Below are positions 25,057 through 34,211 of a stretch of 64,000 bases of DNA, one piece after another; position 1 is the stretch's first letter; each line of letters starts with the position of its first letter. The stretch spans positions 7,378,001 to 7,442,000 of the forward strand of contig NZ_CP063373.1 of NCBI RefSeq assembly GCF_015160855.1, in the 5' to 3' direction. The notes under the pieces were generated by a model that saw only the letters and a program-made list of their open reading frames with translations, ran no database searches and was not told the origin of the DNA. Made by a program: the position numbers and the translations under genes. The DNA comes from Streptomyces ferrugineus (GTDB taxonomy: Bacteria > Actinomycetota > Actinomycetes > Streptomycetales > Streptomycetaceae).

Positions 25057-26592
25057 TCAGTAAGTACCGCCGTAATAGGCGCTCGTGCCGCTCACGGCGG
25101 AGGCGGTCATGACGGTGAAGGGCACCTGCGTCACGGCGGACTCGGCCCCGAAGGCGTCCACGGTGAAGACGTCGACGAGGTGGGCGCCCGCGCTCCAGGC
25201 CCAGCCCGAGTCCCACGACCAGCCGCCGTTCGCGGCGACCACGGCGCCGCCCAGCAGCACACCGTTCTCCCGGAAGCCGACCTGCGAGGCGCCCGGTGCG
25301 GACCCGGCGAAGACCACTCGGGAGTCCATCACCTGCTCGTGGGCGACGGGTTCCAGCACCGCCGGCGCGGCCGCTCCCTGTCCGACCGTGGAGACCACGG
25401 CTCCCTGGACCATGCCGGGCACCGCCACGCCCCGCGGCGGCGGGGTCGCCCCGGCCGGGCTGTCGACGGCCGTGAAGGACACCTCGGTCCGCTCCGAGTG
25501 GAAGCCGTCCGCGTTCACCGCGAAGAGCCTGAGGAGGTGCTTGCCCCTGGTCCAGGGCCGTTTCGGATCCCAGGACCAGGTGCCGTCGGCGGCGACGGGC
25601 GGGGAGCCCAGAAACTTGCCGTTCTCCCACAGGCTCACCCGTACGGCTCCCCTGGAGACGCCGGTGAGCCGCGCTCCGGACACGGGTATCTCGGCGTGGG
25701 AAGCCGGAGTCGTCACCACCGGCGGCGGGAAGGTCTCCGCGTCCCTCACCAGGGACGTGGCGGACAGATAGGCGTTGATCGCCGACTTGTCGCGGTCGGG
25801 CTCCTCAAAGCCGTTGCGCACGAAGCCCAGTCGCGGCGCCATGCCGTCGACCAGCAGGTTGAGGATGCCCATCAGGGCGGGGACGTTGCGCCTGGTGACC
25901 TGTGCGTGGTCGGTGATGAGCGGCGACTCGCTCTGGATGAAGTTGAAGTTCTCGTACCGCTCGAAGAGGCCCAGGAACGGCTCCACCTGGGTCGCGTACT
26001 GCTCGTCCTGGGGCGAGGAGACCAGGTAGATGTTGGCCTCCCTGTTGACCTCGGACCCGACCAGGTCAGGAAGGAGCGCGTCGAGGACGCGCACGTTCTC
26101 CTCCGGCACGCCCTCGCCCAGCATGAACGCCGCCACCTTCGGCTGGGCGTCCCGCACATACGTCCCGACCCGGAACTGGGGGACGATGGAGACGATGTTC
26201 CGGAAGCCGTACCGCAGTCCGAAGTGGAGGGCCGCGCTGCCGCCCTTGGAGCCACCCCACAGGGTCACGTCGTCCCGGGTGAGCGCCAGTGCCTCCATCA
26301 CGTTGAAGATGAGCGTGGCGACGGACCCCTCCAGCGAGAAGTCCATCTCCTTGCACCAGTAGTAGCTGTTCATCCCGTCGAACCGGTCACGGATCCAGAG
26401 GATGTTGGCCCGGACATTGTCGAAGACACCGTTCGACCAGCCGTAGTCGTCGGGCGCCGAGAAGTTGGCGAAGACGACGACCAGGTGCCGGTTGCCGTTC
26501 TTGGCATGGGCGAACCGGTACTCGACCGGAAACGCCCCCGAGGCTTCGATCCCCTTGAGCACTTGCCGCCCGTTCGAGGGTGCTTTGGACAT
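25057..26592 (-). CDS. Asp2-like alpha/beta hydrolase with two C-terminal Ig-like repeats
   Basis: No confirmed function. The first 270 of 511 residues look like the hydrolase/acyltransferase half of accessory-Sec Asp2 proteins: FANFSAPDDYGWSNGVFDN, then LWGGSKGGSAALHFGLRYG with the candidate nucleophile Ser115, LVSSPQDEQYA with Asp196, and LITDHAQVTRRN with His229, a plausible triad. Two related Ig-like modules follow (about 305-385 and 420-495). Each contains a variant of VSLWENGKFLG ... GTWSWDPKRPWTRGKHLLRLFAVNADG, the second reading GFRENGVLLG ... GGWSWDSGWAWSAGAHLVDVFTVDAFG. There is no signal peptide. The start is ATG 26592, with GGAG 8 bases before it. Neighbours are a wall-polymer glycosyltransferase and an LCP ligase, which hints at surface-polymer modification; that role is inference. 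Confidence 0.75.
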   Translation of the reverse strand: MSKAPSNGRQVLKGIEASGAFPVEYRFAHAKNGNRHLVVVFANFSAPDDYGWSNGVFDNVRANILWIRDRFDGMNSYYWCKEMDFSLEGSVATLIFNVMEALALTRDDVTLWGGSKGGSAALHFGLRYGFRNIVSIVPQFRVGTYVRDAQPKVAAFMLGEGVPEENVRVLDALLPDLVGSEVNREANIYLVSSPQDEQYATQVEPFLGLFERYENFNFIQSESPLITDHAQVTRRNVPALMGILNLLVDGMAPRLGFVRNGFEEPDRDKSAINAYLSATSLVRDAETFPPPVVTTPASHAEIPVSGARLTGVSRGAVRVSLWENGKFLGSPPVAADGTWSWDPKRPWTRGKHLLRLFAVNADGFHSERTEVSFTAVDSPAGATPPPRGVAVPGMVQGAVVSTVGQGAAAPAVLEPVAHEQVMDSRVVFAGSAPGASQVGFRENGVLLGGAVVAANGGWSWDSGWAWSAGAHLVDVFTVDAFGAESAVTQVPFTVMTASAVSGTSAYYGGTY

Positions 26593-26650
26593 GTACGGAC
26601 TCCACTCTCAGATTTTTGTGTCCGAACAGCGCATCGGACATCATGTCGTG

Positions 26651-27538
26651 ATGCTTCCGACAACCTCCCGGCCGGTGCGGGCCGCGGCCGCCGCGCTCGC
26701 GCTGCTGGCGCTGGCCGCGGCCGTGGCGCTGACGCAGTGTGCCGCCGGGCCGGCCCGCTCCACCCCCTCGGTCCGGGCGCTGACGGTGGCGACGTGGAAC
26801 ATGTGCGGGGTGCGGCAGTGGCACTGCGAGCACACCGGCGACCGCGACGCGAAGCAGCGCGCGCTGAAGTGGCTCGCCACCACCGGCGGGGCTCGGGTGA
26901 TGCTCGTACAGGAAGCGTGCGCCGGCGATATGGAGGCGGTGCGCGAGGACCTCGGCCGGTCCTGGCACACCGCGTTCCGGGCCTACACCTGGCGCGACGG
27001 CGGCGGACGCATCGCGACCGTGCGCTGCGCCGGGCGCGGGCAGGGCGCGGCCGGTCACGGCATCCTGTCGGCCGAGCCGCTGTCGGACGTGCGGTCGGTG
27101 CCCACGCAGCAGCCCACCGTCGGGGTGCGGCGCGGCGTCCTGTGCGCGACGGTCGCGGCAGTCGACGTACGGGTGTGCGGCGCGCATCTGAGTCCGCCGG
27201 GCAGCGACCGGGCGCACTCCGGCTGGGAGTTCCGCGACGACCAGCTCAGGGCGCTGGTGGCCGCGGTGCCCGCGCGGCGCACGGTCTACGGCGGTGACCT
27301 GAACGTCGGTCCGCCCCATGAGCGCAATCCCGACGCGGGGGTGTGGCCCGCCGCCCCCTACCGCACCCACCGGGAGTGCGACCAGGCGACGGCCGCCGCC
27401 CGTACGGGCCGGGCGACGCATGCCTCCGGCCACAAGCTGGACTATCTGTTCACCGGGCTGCCCAAGTCCCGCTGCCAGGTGCGCGACACCGGCGCCTCGG
27501 ACCACCGGGCCCTGCTGATCCGGGTGCGCACCGGCTGA
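26651..27538 (+). CDS. Secreted endonuclease/exonuclease/phosphatase-family protein
   Basis: EEP (DNase I-like) metal-dependent phosphohydrolase, 295 residues, predicted to be exported. It has an N-terminal hydrophobic segment (about residues 9-30) ending LTQCAAG, which could also be a lipobox. EEP motifs appear in order: ATWNMCGV (Asn), LVQEAC (Glu), CGAHLSPPG (His), YGGDLNVGP (Asp/Asn) and GASDHRALLIR (Asp-His). Substrates in this family range from DNA to sphingomyelin and inositol phosphates and cannot be told here. Four or more cysteines suggest disulfides outside the cell. The start is ATG 26651 or GTG 26648. It is divergent from the Asp2-like gene, with only 58 bases for both promoters. 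Confidence 0.82.
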   Translation: MLPTTSRPVRAAAAALALLALAAAVALTQCAAGPARSTPSVRALTVATWNMCGVRQWHCEHTGDRDAKQRALKWLATTGGARVMLVQEACAGDMEAVREDLGRSWHTAFRAYTWRDGGGRIATVRCAGRGQGAAGHGILSAEPLSDVRSVPTQQPTVGVRRGVLCATVAAVDVRVCGAHLSPPGSDRAHSGWEFRDDQLRALVAAVPARRTVYGGDLNVGPPHERNPDAGVWPAAPYRTHRECDQATAAARTGRATHASGHKLDYLFTGLPKSRCQVRDTGASDHRALLIRVRTG

Positions 27539-27629
27539 GGCGGGGGTCATCGGGCGTCGTGGCCCGGTGGGCGGGCCGGTCCGGGCCGGGGCGGGCGGGG
27601 GTCCCCGGCCGGAGGCGTCGGCGTCGGCG

Positions 27630-30600
27630 TCACGCGATCACGTCCTGGTGTGTCCGGCCCTCGGCCGCCGTCCCGTACGTTCCATACGTTCCGTCCTCGG
27701 CAGTCGCCTCGTATGTCGTACGGCCGTCCAGGGCGGGCTGGGCCGGCAGCGCGTCCAGCGGGTCGGCGCCGGGCCGGGCGAACCAGTGCTGGGCGTTCCA
27801 CCGGATCGGGGTGAGCGAGCGCGCCGAGTGCCGGGGGTCGGCGCTGCCGACGGGCGGGGCCATGGCGTCCTCGGGCGCGAGGTCGCCGCCCGCGACGAGC
27901 ATCCGGTCGGCGAGCCGCGCGGACGCGTACCCGTCGTCCAGGTCGCAGAAGTCGCGCTGGAAGCGGCGGTAGCGCTCGGCGTAGGTGTCCTGGATGCGGT
28001 CGATGTCGGCGATGGCCGTCACCAGGTCCTGCGAGGTGTACACCAGGGGGCCGGGTGCGCTGTGCTCGAAGTCGAAGTAGAAGCCGCGCAGTGTGTCGCG
28101 GTAGTGGTCCAGGTCGTAGGTGAAGAACAGGATCGGGCGCCCGGTGTTGACGTAGTCGAACATCAGGGACGAGTAGTCCGTGATCATCACGTCGGTGATC
28201 AGGGACAGGTCGGCCATGTCCGGGTAGTCGGAGACGTCGAAGACGAAGCCGTCGCCGGCGCCCGGCACCGGGTCCACCACGTTGGGGTGGCGGCGCACCA
28301 GCAGCACGTGGTCGGCGCCGAGGCGGGCCCGGGCGTCCGCCAGGTCGATGCGGAAGTCCAGCTTGTACTTGCCGGGGGCGTAGAACTGGTCGTCGCGCCA
28401 CGTGGGCGCGTACAGCACGACCCGCTTGCCCTCCGACAGGCCGATGCGCCGGCGGATCTCCTGCTCGCGGTGGGCCATGTCCGGGCGGCGCAGGACGTCG
28501 TTGCGCGGGTAGCCGCACTCGACCATCTCGCCGGGGAAGCCGAAGGCCCGCTTGAGGATCGGGGTGGAGAAGCTGTTGGGCGAGACCAGCATGTCCCAGT
28601 TGCGCACCTCCTTGTCGACCCGTTCCAGGTAGCGCTTGTCGGCGAAGTGGATGGCCTCGATGTCGTGGCCGATCTTCTTCAGCGGGGTGCCGTGCCAGGT
28701 CTGGACGACGACCTGCCCGTCCCGCTTCTGGAACCAGTCGGGCAGGTGGTTGTTGGCGACGACGTAGCGGCTGGTGGCCAGCGCCTCGTACCACTCGGGG
28801 GACCACATGCGCACGGGTGTCGCCGTCGGCGGCACCTGGACCTGGTCGTCGCGTACGACCCACAGGTGCTCGATGTCGACGCCGCGCCGCACGAGTTCCT
28901 CGTGCAGGGCGCGCGGGCTGTCGGAGTACTGGGTGCCCTTGAAGGCGTCGAAGAGGACGGCCGGGCGCACCGGCCGGCGGCGGGCGGCCGGGTAGCCCCT
29001 GGTGCGCAGCAGCTTCTGGCGGTAGGGGCCGCGGGCGTCGTCGGGCATGGCCGAGTGCACCAGCAGGGAGAGCCGGTCCCAGGCCTCGGCCTGCAGTTCG
29101 TAGCGGCGCTCGTTCTCCTCGTAGTCCTGTGGGAACGCGGGGATGAGGTCCTGCTCGATCTTCACCGTCAGGTCTTCGAGGCGGTCCTCGCGCGCGACCG
29201 CCGAGTGGTCCTGGCGGCGCAGGAAGAAGTCCCAGCGGCCGGCCGCCAGCGGGATGTCCCCGGCCAGCGTCCGCATGGCGGCGGGGAGCAGGACGCAGCG
29301 GAACTCGTCGCCGTCCCATTCGAGCGGGACGCCGCGTTCCGCGCCGTGTGCGCGGGAGCGCACGACCAGGTGTGCGTCCCGGTACTCCTCGGCGGTCAGC
29401 CGGTCCGCGGCCAGGTAGCGGCCGTGGATCTCCAGGGCGCCGTCCGGCCGCCATGCCACACGCGTCGCCATGGGCAGGGTGGCGCGTTCGAACAGCACGA
29501 GGTAGCCGGAGCCGTTGCGGTGGACCACGACCTCGCGGTCGCCCTGAGGGGTCTGGAGGGAGTCGGGCATGCGGTGGTGCCCGTCCGGGGTCTCCTCCGC
29601 CATGACCGGGTAGAGGGGCGTCTTGCGGCCCTCCACGTGGAAGGTGGTCTTCCAGCCGTTGCCGCCCATGTTCCAGGACTGCGGGACCTCCGCGCCCGCC
29701 TCGGCGCCGGCGCGGTGGCCCGGCACCAGGACACGCAGCGGGATGCGGGCCGCGAACGTGCACCAGCCCTCGCCGCCGGGGGTGAAGTACACCCGGGCGT
29801 CGTGCCGTCCGGCGCCGCTCATGCTGGTGACCCGGAACTTGCCCCACTCGGGCACCTTCGGGCCGAGGTGCACACCGCGCAGTTCGAGCTGGTCCCCGAC
29901 GATGCGGTGCCCGGTGATCCGGCAGCGCACGATCTCCACGCGCAGTTTGAGCTTGCCCTGGAGGAACACCGGAAGGACGCGGGTGTTCTTGTCGACGTAC
30001 CGGTACGGCGGGTTGGCGCCGTTGCCCGCGCCGCCGCGGGAGATGCCGCGATAGCGGAAGAGCCCGCGGCTGAGGACGCCGGCGGCCACGTCCCAGGTGC
30101 CCTCGACCCACTGGCCCTTGCGCTTGAGGCGGGTGGTGTCGATACGGGCCTCGAAGCCGGCCCAGTCATAGCAGTAACGATTCTGTTGAGAGTGCTCGGT
30201 GGCCTGCGGCGCATACGTCGTCTTCGCGGGAGTGACCAGCATCCGCCCCTGCTTCTTGTTCCGCAGCGCGATCGCCTTCACCGACATGTGCTTCTTGTGC
30301 ACATTGATGAAGCGGACGTACGCCGTGCCGCTGAGGGTCAGCAGGTCGGAGTCGGCGCTCCAGTTCGCGTCGGTCAGCGAGCCGTGCAGGGAGAGTTCCT
30401 TGTCGAGCCGGTACGCCTTCTTGTCGAGGCCCACCTCGCGGTCACCGAGGTAGGGGTAGTTCAGATAGCGGCGGAAGCGGCGCTGGACGGGCATCGGGCC
30501 GCCGCGGCGCTCGAACTCGACGACCTCGAGGAGTTCGGCCGGCCGCCCCGCACGGACCAGCAGCCACTTGATCCGGTCGACGGCGGGCAGTTCGTCGATG

Positions 30601-31508
30601 ATGGTGGGGTCGGCCTCGTCGAGGAACTCCTTGGCCCACCGCATGAAGGACTCGCGGTACTCGTCGTCGGCGTCCGGCAGCACCTTCAGGTGCAGCATGA
30701 GGTCGGACTTCAGACAGGCGAGGTCGTACTTGCGCTTGCTGTCCTCGTACGCGCGCGTGCCCTGCCCGGCGAGGAAGCGGCTGACCGACTGCACGGCGGA
30801 GACCCGGTCCCGCAGGTTCGACAGCTCGGTGTGGCGCTGGGTGATCGAGGGCGCGGCCCCGCCCTCCCGGCGCCGCCAGAAGTAGACGACGTCGGTGATG
30901 ACGTCGACCTTGGCGGCGCTGAAGTGGGCGTACATGTTGACCCAGGAGTCCTCGTACATGACGCCCTCGGGGAACCGGATGCGGTGGTGGTCCCAGAAGG
31001 AGCGCCGGAACAGTTTGTTCCAGACCGTGCGGTCGTAGATCAGCCCCTCGAACCTGGTGATGTGGGTACCGCGCCGGTTCTTCTGCATCAGCGCCTTGTG
31101 CAGGGGGGACTGCCACTTCTTGGTGGAGTTCATCATCTGCACGTTGCCCGAGACGAAGTCCGCGTCGGACTCCCGCAGCGTGCGGATCAGCAGTTCGTAG
31201 GCGTACTCGGGGATGACGTCGTCGCCGTCGACGAAGGCGAGGAACTCCGCTCTCGGGTCGGCGGCCCGCAGTCCGTGGTTGCGGGCGTGTCCCGGGCCGT
31301 GCGCGTGCTGGCGGACCAGGCGGAAGCGCGGGTCCGCGGCGCAGAACTCGGCCGCGATCCGGGTCGAGCCGTCGGTGGAGCCGTCGTCGACGAGGATCAC
31401 CTCGAAGTCACGGAACGACTGGCGCGCTATCGACTCCAGGCATTCGGCGAGATAGCCCTCCACATCCTGAAAAGGCACGACAACGCTGAGACGTGGATGC
31501 TCCGCCAA
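27630..31508 (-). CDS. Bifunctional GT2 glycosyltransferase / CDP-glycerol glycerophosphotransferase
   Basis: Very large (1292 residues) wall-glycopolymer enzyme. The N-terminal GT2 domain (about 1-230) starts LSVVVPFQDVEGYLAECLESI and has the nucleotide-sugar motifs EVILVDDGSTDGS and AFVDGDDVIPE. A long middle region (about 300-840) is beta-rich, Ig or TarS/TarP-like. The C-terminal Glyphos_transf (TagF/TarF) domain (about 860-1250) shows WHGTPLKKIGHDI, RVVLYAPTWRDDQFY and TDVMITDYSSLMFDYVNTGRP. Such proteins build teichoic-type poly(glycerol phosphate) or sugar-phosphate chains at the membrane. The TTG start at 31508 has AGGAG six bases before it. The LCP ligase gene diverges from it. The exact repeat unit of the polymer is not known. 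Confidence 0.88.
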   Translation of the reverse strand: MAEHPRLSVVVPFQDVEGYLAECLESIARQSFRDFEVILVDDGSTDGSTRIAAEFCAADPRFRLVRQHAHGPGHARNHGLRAADPRAEFLAFVDGDDVIPEYAYELLIRTLRESDADFVSGNVQMMNSTKKWQSPLHKALMQKNRRGTHITRFEGLIYDRTVWNKLFRRSFWDHHRIRFPEGVMYEDSWVNMYAHFSAAKVDVITDVVYFWRRREGGAAPSITQRHTELSNLRDRVSAVQSVSRFLAGQGTRAYEDSKRKYDLACLKSDLMLHLKVLPDADDEYRESFMRWAKEFLDEADPTIIDELPAVDRIKWLLVRAGRPAELLEVVEFERRGGPMPVQRRFRRYLNYPYLGDREVGLDKKAYRLDKELSLHGSLTDANWSADSDLLTLSGTAYVRFINVHKKHMSVKAIALRNKKQGRMLVTPAKTTYAPQATEHSQQNRYCYDWAGFEARIDTTRLKRKGQWVEGTWDVAAGVLSRGLFRYRGISRGGAGNGANPPYRYVDKNTRVLPVFLQGKLKLRVEIVRCRITGHRIVGDQLELRGVHLGPKVPEWGKFRVTSMSGAGRHDARVYFTPGGEGWCTFAARIPLRVLVPGHRAGAEAGAEVPQSWNMGGNGWKTTFHVEGRKTPLYPVMAEETPDGHHRMPDSLQTPQGDREVVVHRNGSGYLVLFERATLPMATRVAWRPDGALEIHGRYLAADRLTAEEYRDAHLVVRSRAHGAERGVPLEWDGDEFRCVLLPAAMRTLAGDIPLAAGRWDFFLRRQDHSAVAREDRLEDLTVKIEQDLIPAFPQDYEENERRYELQAEAWDRLSLLVHSAMPDDARGPYRQKLLRTRGYPAARRRPVRPAVLFDAFKGTQYSDSPRALHEELVRRGVDIEHLWVVRDDQVQVPPTATPVRMWSPEWYEALATSRYVVANNHLPDWFQKRDGQVVVQTWHGTPLKKIGHDIEAIHFADKRYLERVDKEVRNWDMLVSPNSFSTPILKRAFGFPGEMVECGYPRNDVLRRPDMAHREQEIRRRIGLSEGKRVVLYAPTWRDDQFYAPGKYKLDFRIDLADARARLGADHVLLVRRHPNVVDPVPGAGDGFVFDVSDYPDMADLSLITDVMITDYSSLMFDYVNTGRPILFFTYDLDHYRDTLRGFYFDFEHSAPGPLVYTSQDLVTAIADIDRIQDTYAERYRRFQRDFCDLDDGYASARLADRMLVAGGDLAPEDAMAPPVGSADPRHSARSLTPIRWNAQHWFARPGADPLDALPAQPALDGRTTYEATAEDGTYGTYGTAAEGRTHQDVIA

Positions 31509-31880
31509 CTGGCACTCCTACCAAAACATTTCGCCCCGTGCGGACAGTCACTCCACACCGGACGCCCCACCCCTGAACACGGAGTGCCAAGCGGCCCCCT
31601 TGCCGCAGCGGCATCACCGGCTCCCCTCGCCCCGACCAACAGCTCCCCCCACCGTTGGTCACAGGTTCGCCACATCTTATGCGACTCTTATGGCTGGTCA
31701 AGAGCGCTTACTGTGTTGTTCATCGCCGAGACATGCTAAAGTCCCCCGCCCTCAAGGCGACTGTGTGTCGTTGCTTATAGTTCTCGCAGTTCATCAACGG
31801 CATCAGTGGGCCGGCACCCCCCACCCGGACCCCCGCACCCCCGCCGACGCGGGGTCCGTGAGGAGAGGAAACCGGACACG
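31509..31880. promoter_or_regulatory. 372-base divergent promoter region, glycosyltransferase / LCP
   Basis: No gene is supported here. The stretch around 31670-31790 is markedly AT-richer than its surroundings and must contain the promoters of both the TTG-started glycosyltransferase and the LCP gene. One possible plus-strand element is TTGTTC (near 31711) followed by TAAAGT (near 31738). A purine-rich AGGAGAGGAA at 31861-31870 is the probable LCP ribosome binding site, at a somewhat long distance. Confidence 0.45.
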
Positions 31881-32972
31881 ATGACGCACAGCGCCACCAC
31901 CGAGTCCCGCCGTGCCCGCCGGGCCGCCCCGAGCGATGGAAGGCGCAAGTCCCCGCGCGGCAAGAGACGTTGGGGACGCATCGTGCTGCTGACGCTCCTG
32001 GTCCTGCTGCTGGCCGCGGGCGGTACCGGCTACTGGCTCTACAGCAGCCTCGACGGCAACATCAAGGGCGTCGACCTCGACCAGGCCATCGGCGACAACC
32101 GGCCCGAGAAACTGCCCACCTCCGGACAGAACATCCTGGTCCTCGGCTCGGACTCACGCGCCGGCGCCAACGCCGCGCTGGACACCGGCCGCGTCGCCGG
32201 CGCGCGCTCCGACACCGCGCTGGTGATGCACATCCCCGAGGGCCGCACCCGTGCCGTCGCCGTCAGCATCCCGCGCGACACCCTGGTCACCCGGCCCGCG
32301 TGTACGAAGGCGGACGGCACCGAGGCGAAGTCGGCCGAGCGTGTGATGTTCAACTCCATCTACTCGCAGATCGGCCCGGCCTGTGTGGTCAAGACCGTGG
32401 AGCAGATGTCCGGGGTGCGCATGGACCACTATGTGGAGATCGACTTCGCCGGATTCCAGGGGCTGGTCGACGCGATCGGCGGCGTGACCGTCACCGTCGA
32501 GCAGGACATCCACGACTCCTCCAGCGGCCTGAACCTCGCCGCCGGCACCCACCGGCTCGACGGCACCCAGTCCCTGCAGTTCGTGCGCACCCGGCACGGC
32601 GTCGGGGACGGCAGCGACCTCGGGCGCATCGGCCTCCAGCAGCAGTTCATGGTGGCCCTGCTCACCGAGATCAAGAAGCAGGACCTGCTGGGCAGCCCCA
32701 CCAAGACCTACAAGATCGCCGACGAGCTCACCACCGCCCTCACCACCGACTCCGACCTCGCCTCGCTCACCAAGCTTGCGGACTTCGGCCGCAGCCTGAA
32801 CGGGGTCGACCCGTCCACCATGGAGACGATCATGCTGCCGGTGGCGTACGACAAGGTGGATCCCAACCGGGTGGTGGCCGCCGAGCCGCAGGCGACCCAG
32901 CTCTGGAAGGCGATCCGCTCGGACTCCGCGATCCCCGAGTCCGCGAAGAAGTCGCCCGCGACGGGCGGTTAA
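31881..32972 (+). CDS. LytR-CpsA-Psr (LCP) family glycopolymer ligase
   Basis: Transfers lipid-linked wall polymers to peptidoglycan at the outer face of the membrane. The 363-residue protein has a basic cytoplasmic N-terminus (RRKSPRGKRRWGR), one membrane helix (IVLLTLLVLLLAAGGTGYWLY, about residues 34-54) and an external LCP domain. Hallmarks are NILVLGSDSRAG, GARSDTALVMHI, VAVSIPRDTLV (pyrophosphate-binding Arg/Asp), VDAIGGVTV and LDGTQSLQFVRTRHG. ATG 31881 was chosen as the start of the basic leader; the upstream open frame is Pro-rich and non-coding. Location opposite the large glycosyltransferase fits attachment of the polymer that enzyme makes. It ends 16 bases from a convergent gene. 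Confidence 0.92.
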   Translation: MTHSATTESRRARRAAPSDGRRKSPRGKRRWGRIVLLTLLVLLLAAGGTGYWLYSSLDGNIKGVDLDQAIGDNRPEKLPTSGQNILVLGSDSRAGANAALDTGRVAGARSDTALVMHIPEGRTRAVAVSIPRDTLVTRPACTKADGTEAKSAERVMFNSIYSQIGPACVVKTVEQMSGVRMDHYVEIDFAGFQGLVDAIGGVTVTVEQDIHDSSSGLNLAAGTHRLDGTQSLQFVRTRHGVGDGSDLGRIGLQQQFMVALLTEIKKQDLLGSPTKTYKIADELTTALTTDSDLASLTKLADFGRSLNGVDPSTMETIMLPVAYDKVDPNRVVAAEPQATQLWKAIRSDSAIPESAKKSPATGG

Positions 32973-32988
32973 CGACCACGGCGCCGGG

Positions 32989-34104
32989 CTACAGGCGCTG
33001 CCACCCGCCGAGGGACAGCCCGGCGCCGTCCTCCTGACGGGCCACCTTCGGAACCCCGTCGGGACCGATCAGTGCCATCACCACCCGGTCGCGGCCGTCC
33101 CGGGCCAGCGCCGGGGCGCCCTGGCAGGGCTCGGACAGCCCGTACCACCAGAACCCGGCCGACTCGTTCTCGGTGCCGCCCATACCGAGCACGGCCGAGC
33201 CGTCGCGGTCCCGGTAGGCGAGGGCGACGCAGTCGTAGCCGTCCAGCGACGTGCGCAGCACCGCGTACGGCCGTACGGCCGGGGAGGCGCCCAGCGCGGT
33301 CGGCGAGCCCCCGGCCCGCCAGGCCGCGGCACCGCCGCTCTCGGTGTCCGTCCAGAAGAACGTGGGCCGGTCCGGTCCGGTCTCCACGGCGGCGACGGTG
33401 CCCGGCGCGGGGCGCAGGGAGAAGCCCCGCGGCCCGCTGAAGTCGCCGCCCGGCGCGGTCTGACGCCAGATCAGTACGCCGGTCTCGGCGGCGGCGCAGA
33501 TCTCGATCCGGCCGCCGGCGAGGGCGACCGGTGCGGGCAGCGCGTCGAGGCCGGCGCCGTGCAGGTCCTCCCAGGCGCGCCACTTGCCGTTCGGGGCCTC
33601 CCGGCGCAGCATCAGGCCGCCGTGCGCGCCGCGCACGAAGACGTGCACGGTGCCGTCGGAGGCGATCGCGCCGACCGGCGGGCCGAGTTTCCCGGCCTGC
33701 TCCCGGTCCTGGTGCGGGTTGCCGAGCGAGCGCCAGTCGGTGACGGCGAGTCCCGTCTGGTACTGGATGGCGTGGACGACGTCCACCCCGGGCGTGCCGT
33801 CGGCGGCGGTCCGCTCCCGGCGGCCGAGGAAGTGGACGTAGGAGTCCGCGCCCCGGGCCACCGTCAGATGGGTGAGTCCGGCCACGGGCACGAAGTGCGG
33901 TCCGCTCCACCCGGGGCCGCCGACGGCGGTCTCCGTCCAGCGCAGCAGGCCGCCTTCGGTGGGCGCGTAGAGCGTGAGCCGACGGTCCTTGCCGAGGGTG
34001 AGCCAGTCACCGTGGGCCGCCCCCGACGCGACGCGTCCCTGATCCGCCGTGCCGCGCCCGTCCGGACCTGAAGTGCCCACGGGGCCCGCCGACCTTCTCC
34101 GCAT
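32989..34104 (-). CDS. Beta-propeller-like protein, paralogue 1
   Basis: I do not recognise a named function. The 371-residue product has repeated blade-like units of about 45 residues with the pattern AxxxDGTVHVFVRGAHGGLMLRRE ... WRAWEDLHG. Examples are GDWLTLGKDRRLTLYAPTEGG and GGRIEICAAAETGVLIWRQ. This is what is seen in PLL/tachylectin-type propellers and DUF346-like repeats that often bind sugars. It has no signal peptide or membrane helix. The same layout occurs in the next gene, and their C-termini align (ESAGFWWYG ... ARDGRDRVVMALIGPDG ... GLSLGGWQRL). ATG 34104 was preferred to TTG 34125 because AGGAAGG lies 11 bases upstream. A lectin or surface-polymer-sensing role is conjecture from fold and location. 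Confidence 0.65.
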   Translation of the reverse strand: MRRRSAGPVGTSGPDGRGTADQGRVASGAAHGDWLTLGKDRRLTLYAPTEGGLLRWTETAVGGPGWSGPHFVPVAGLTHLTVARGADSYVHFLGRRERTAADGTPGVDVVHAIQYQTGLAVTDWRSLGNPHQDREQAGKLGPPVGAIASDGTVHVFVRGAHGGLMLRREAPNGKWRAWEDLHGAGLDALPAPVALAGGRIEICAAAETGVLIWRQTAPGGDFSGPRGFSLRPAPGTVAAVETGPDRPTFFWTDTESGGAAAWRAGGSPTALGASPAVRPYAVLRTSLDGYDCVALAYRDRDGSAVLGMGGTENESAGFWWYGLSEPCQGAPALARDGRDRVVMALIGPDGVPKVARQEDGAGLSLGGWQRL

Positions 34105-34211
34105 GGCCTGGTGCACCTTCCTCAAGCCCGCCGCGTCACGAACGCGGGAACCCCTGAACCCGGTACATCATATGCGGTTCGCTCACCAGTTCCCCGGCGG
34201 TGCGCGGCGCG

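Noticed and set aside
27567..31739. Open frame of 1390 codons on the plus strand opposite the glycosyltransferase
   Set aside because: It is an antisense shadow produced by GC-rich codon bias. It is rich in Val, Gly, Arg and Ala without domains, while the minus strand encodes clear GT2 and TagF motifs.
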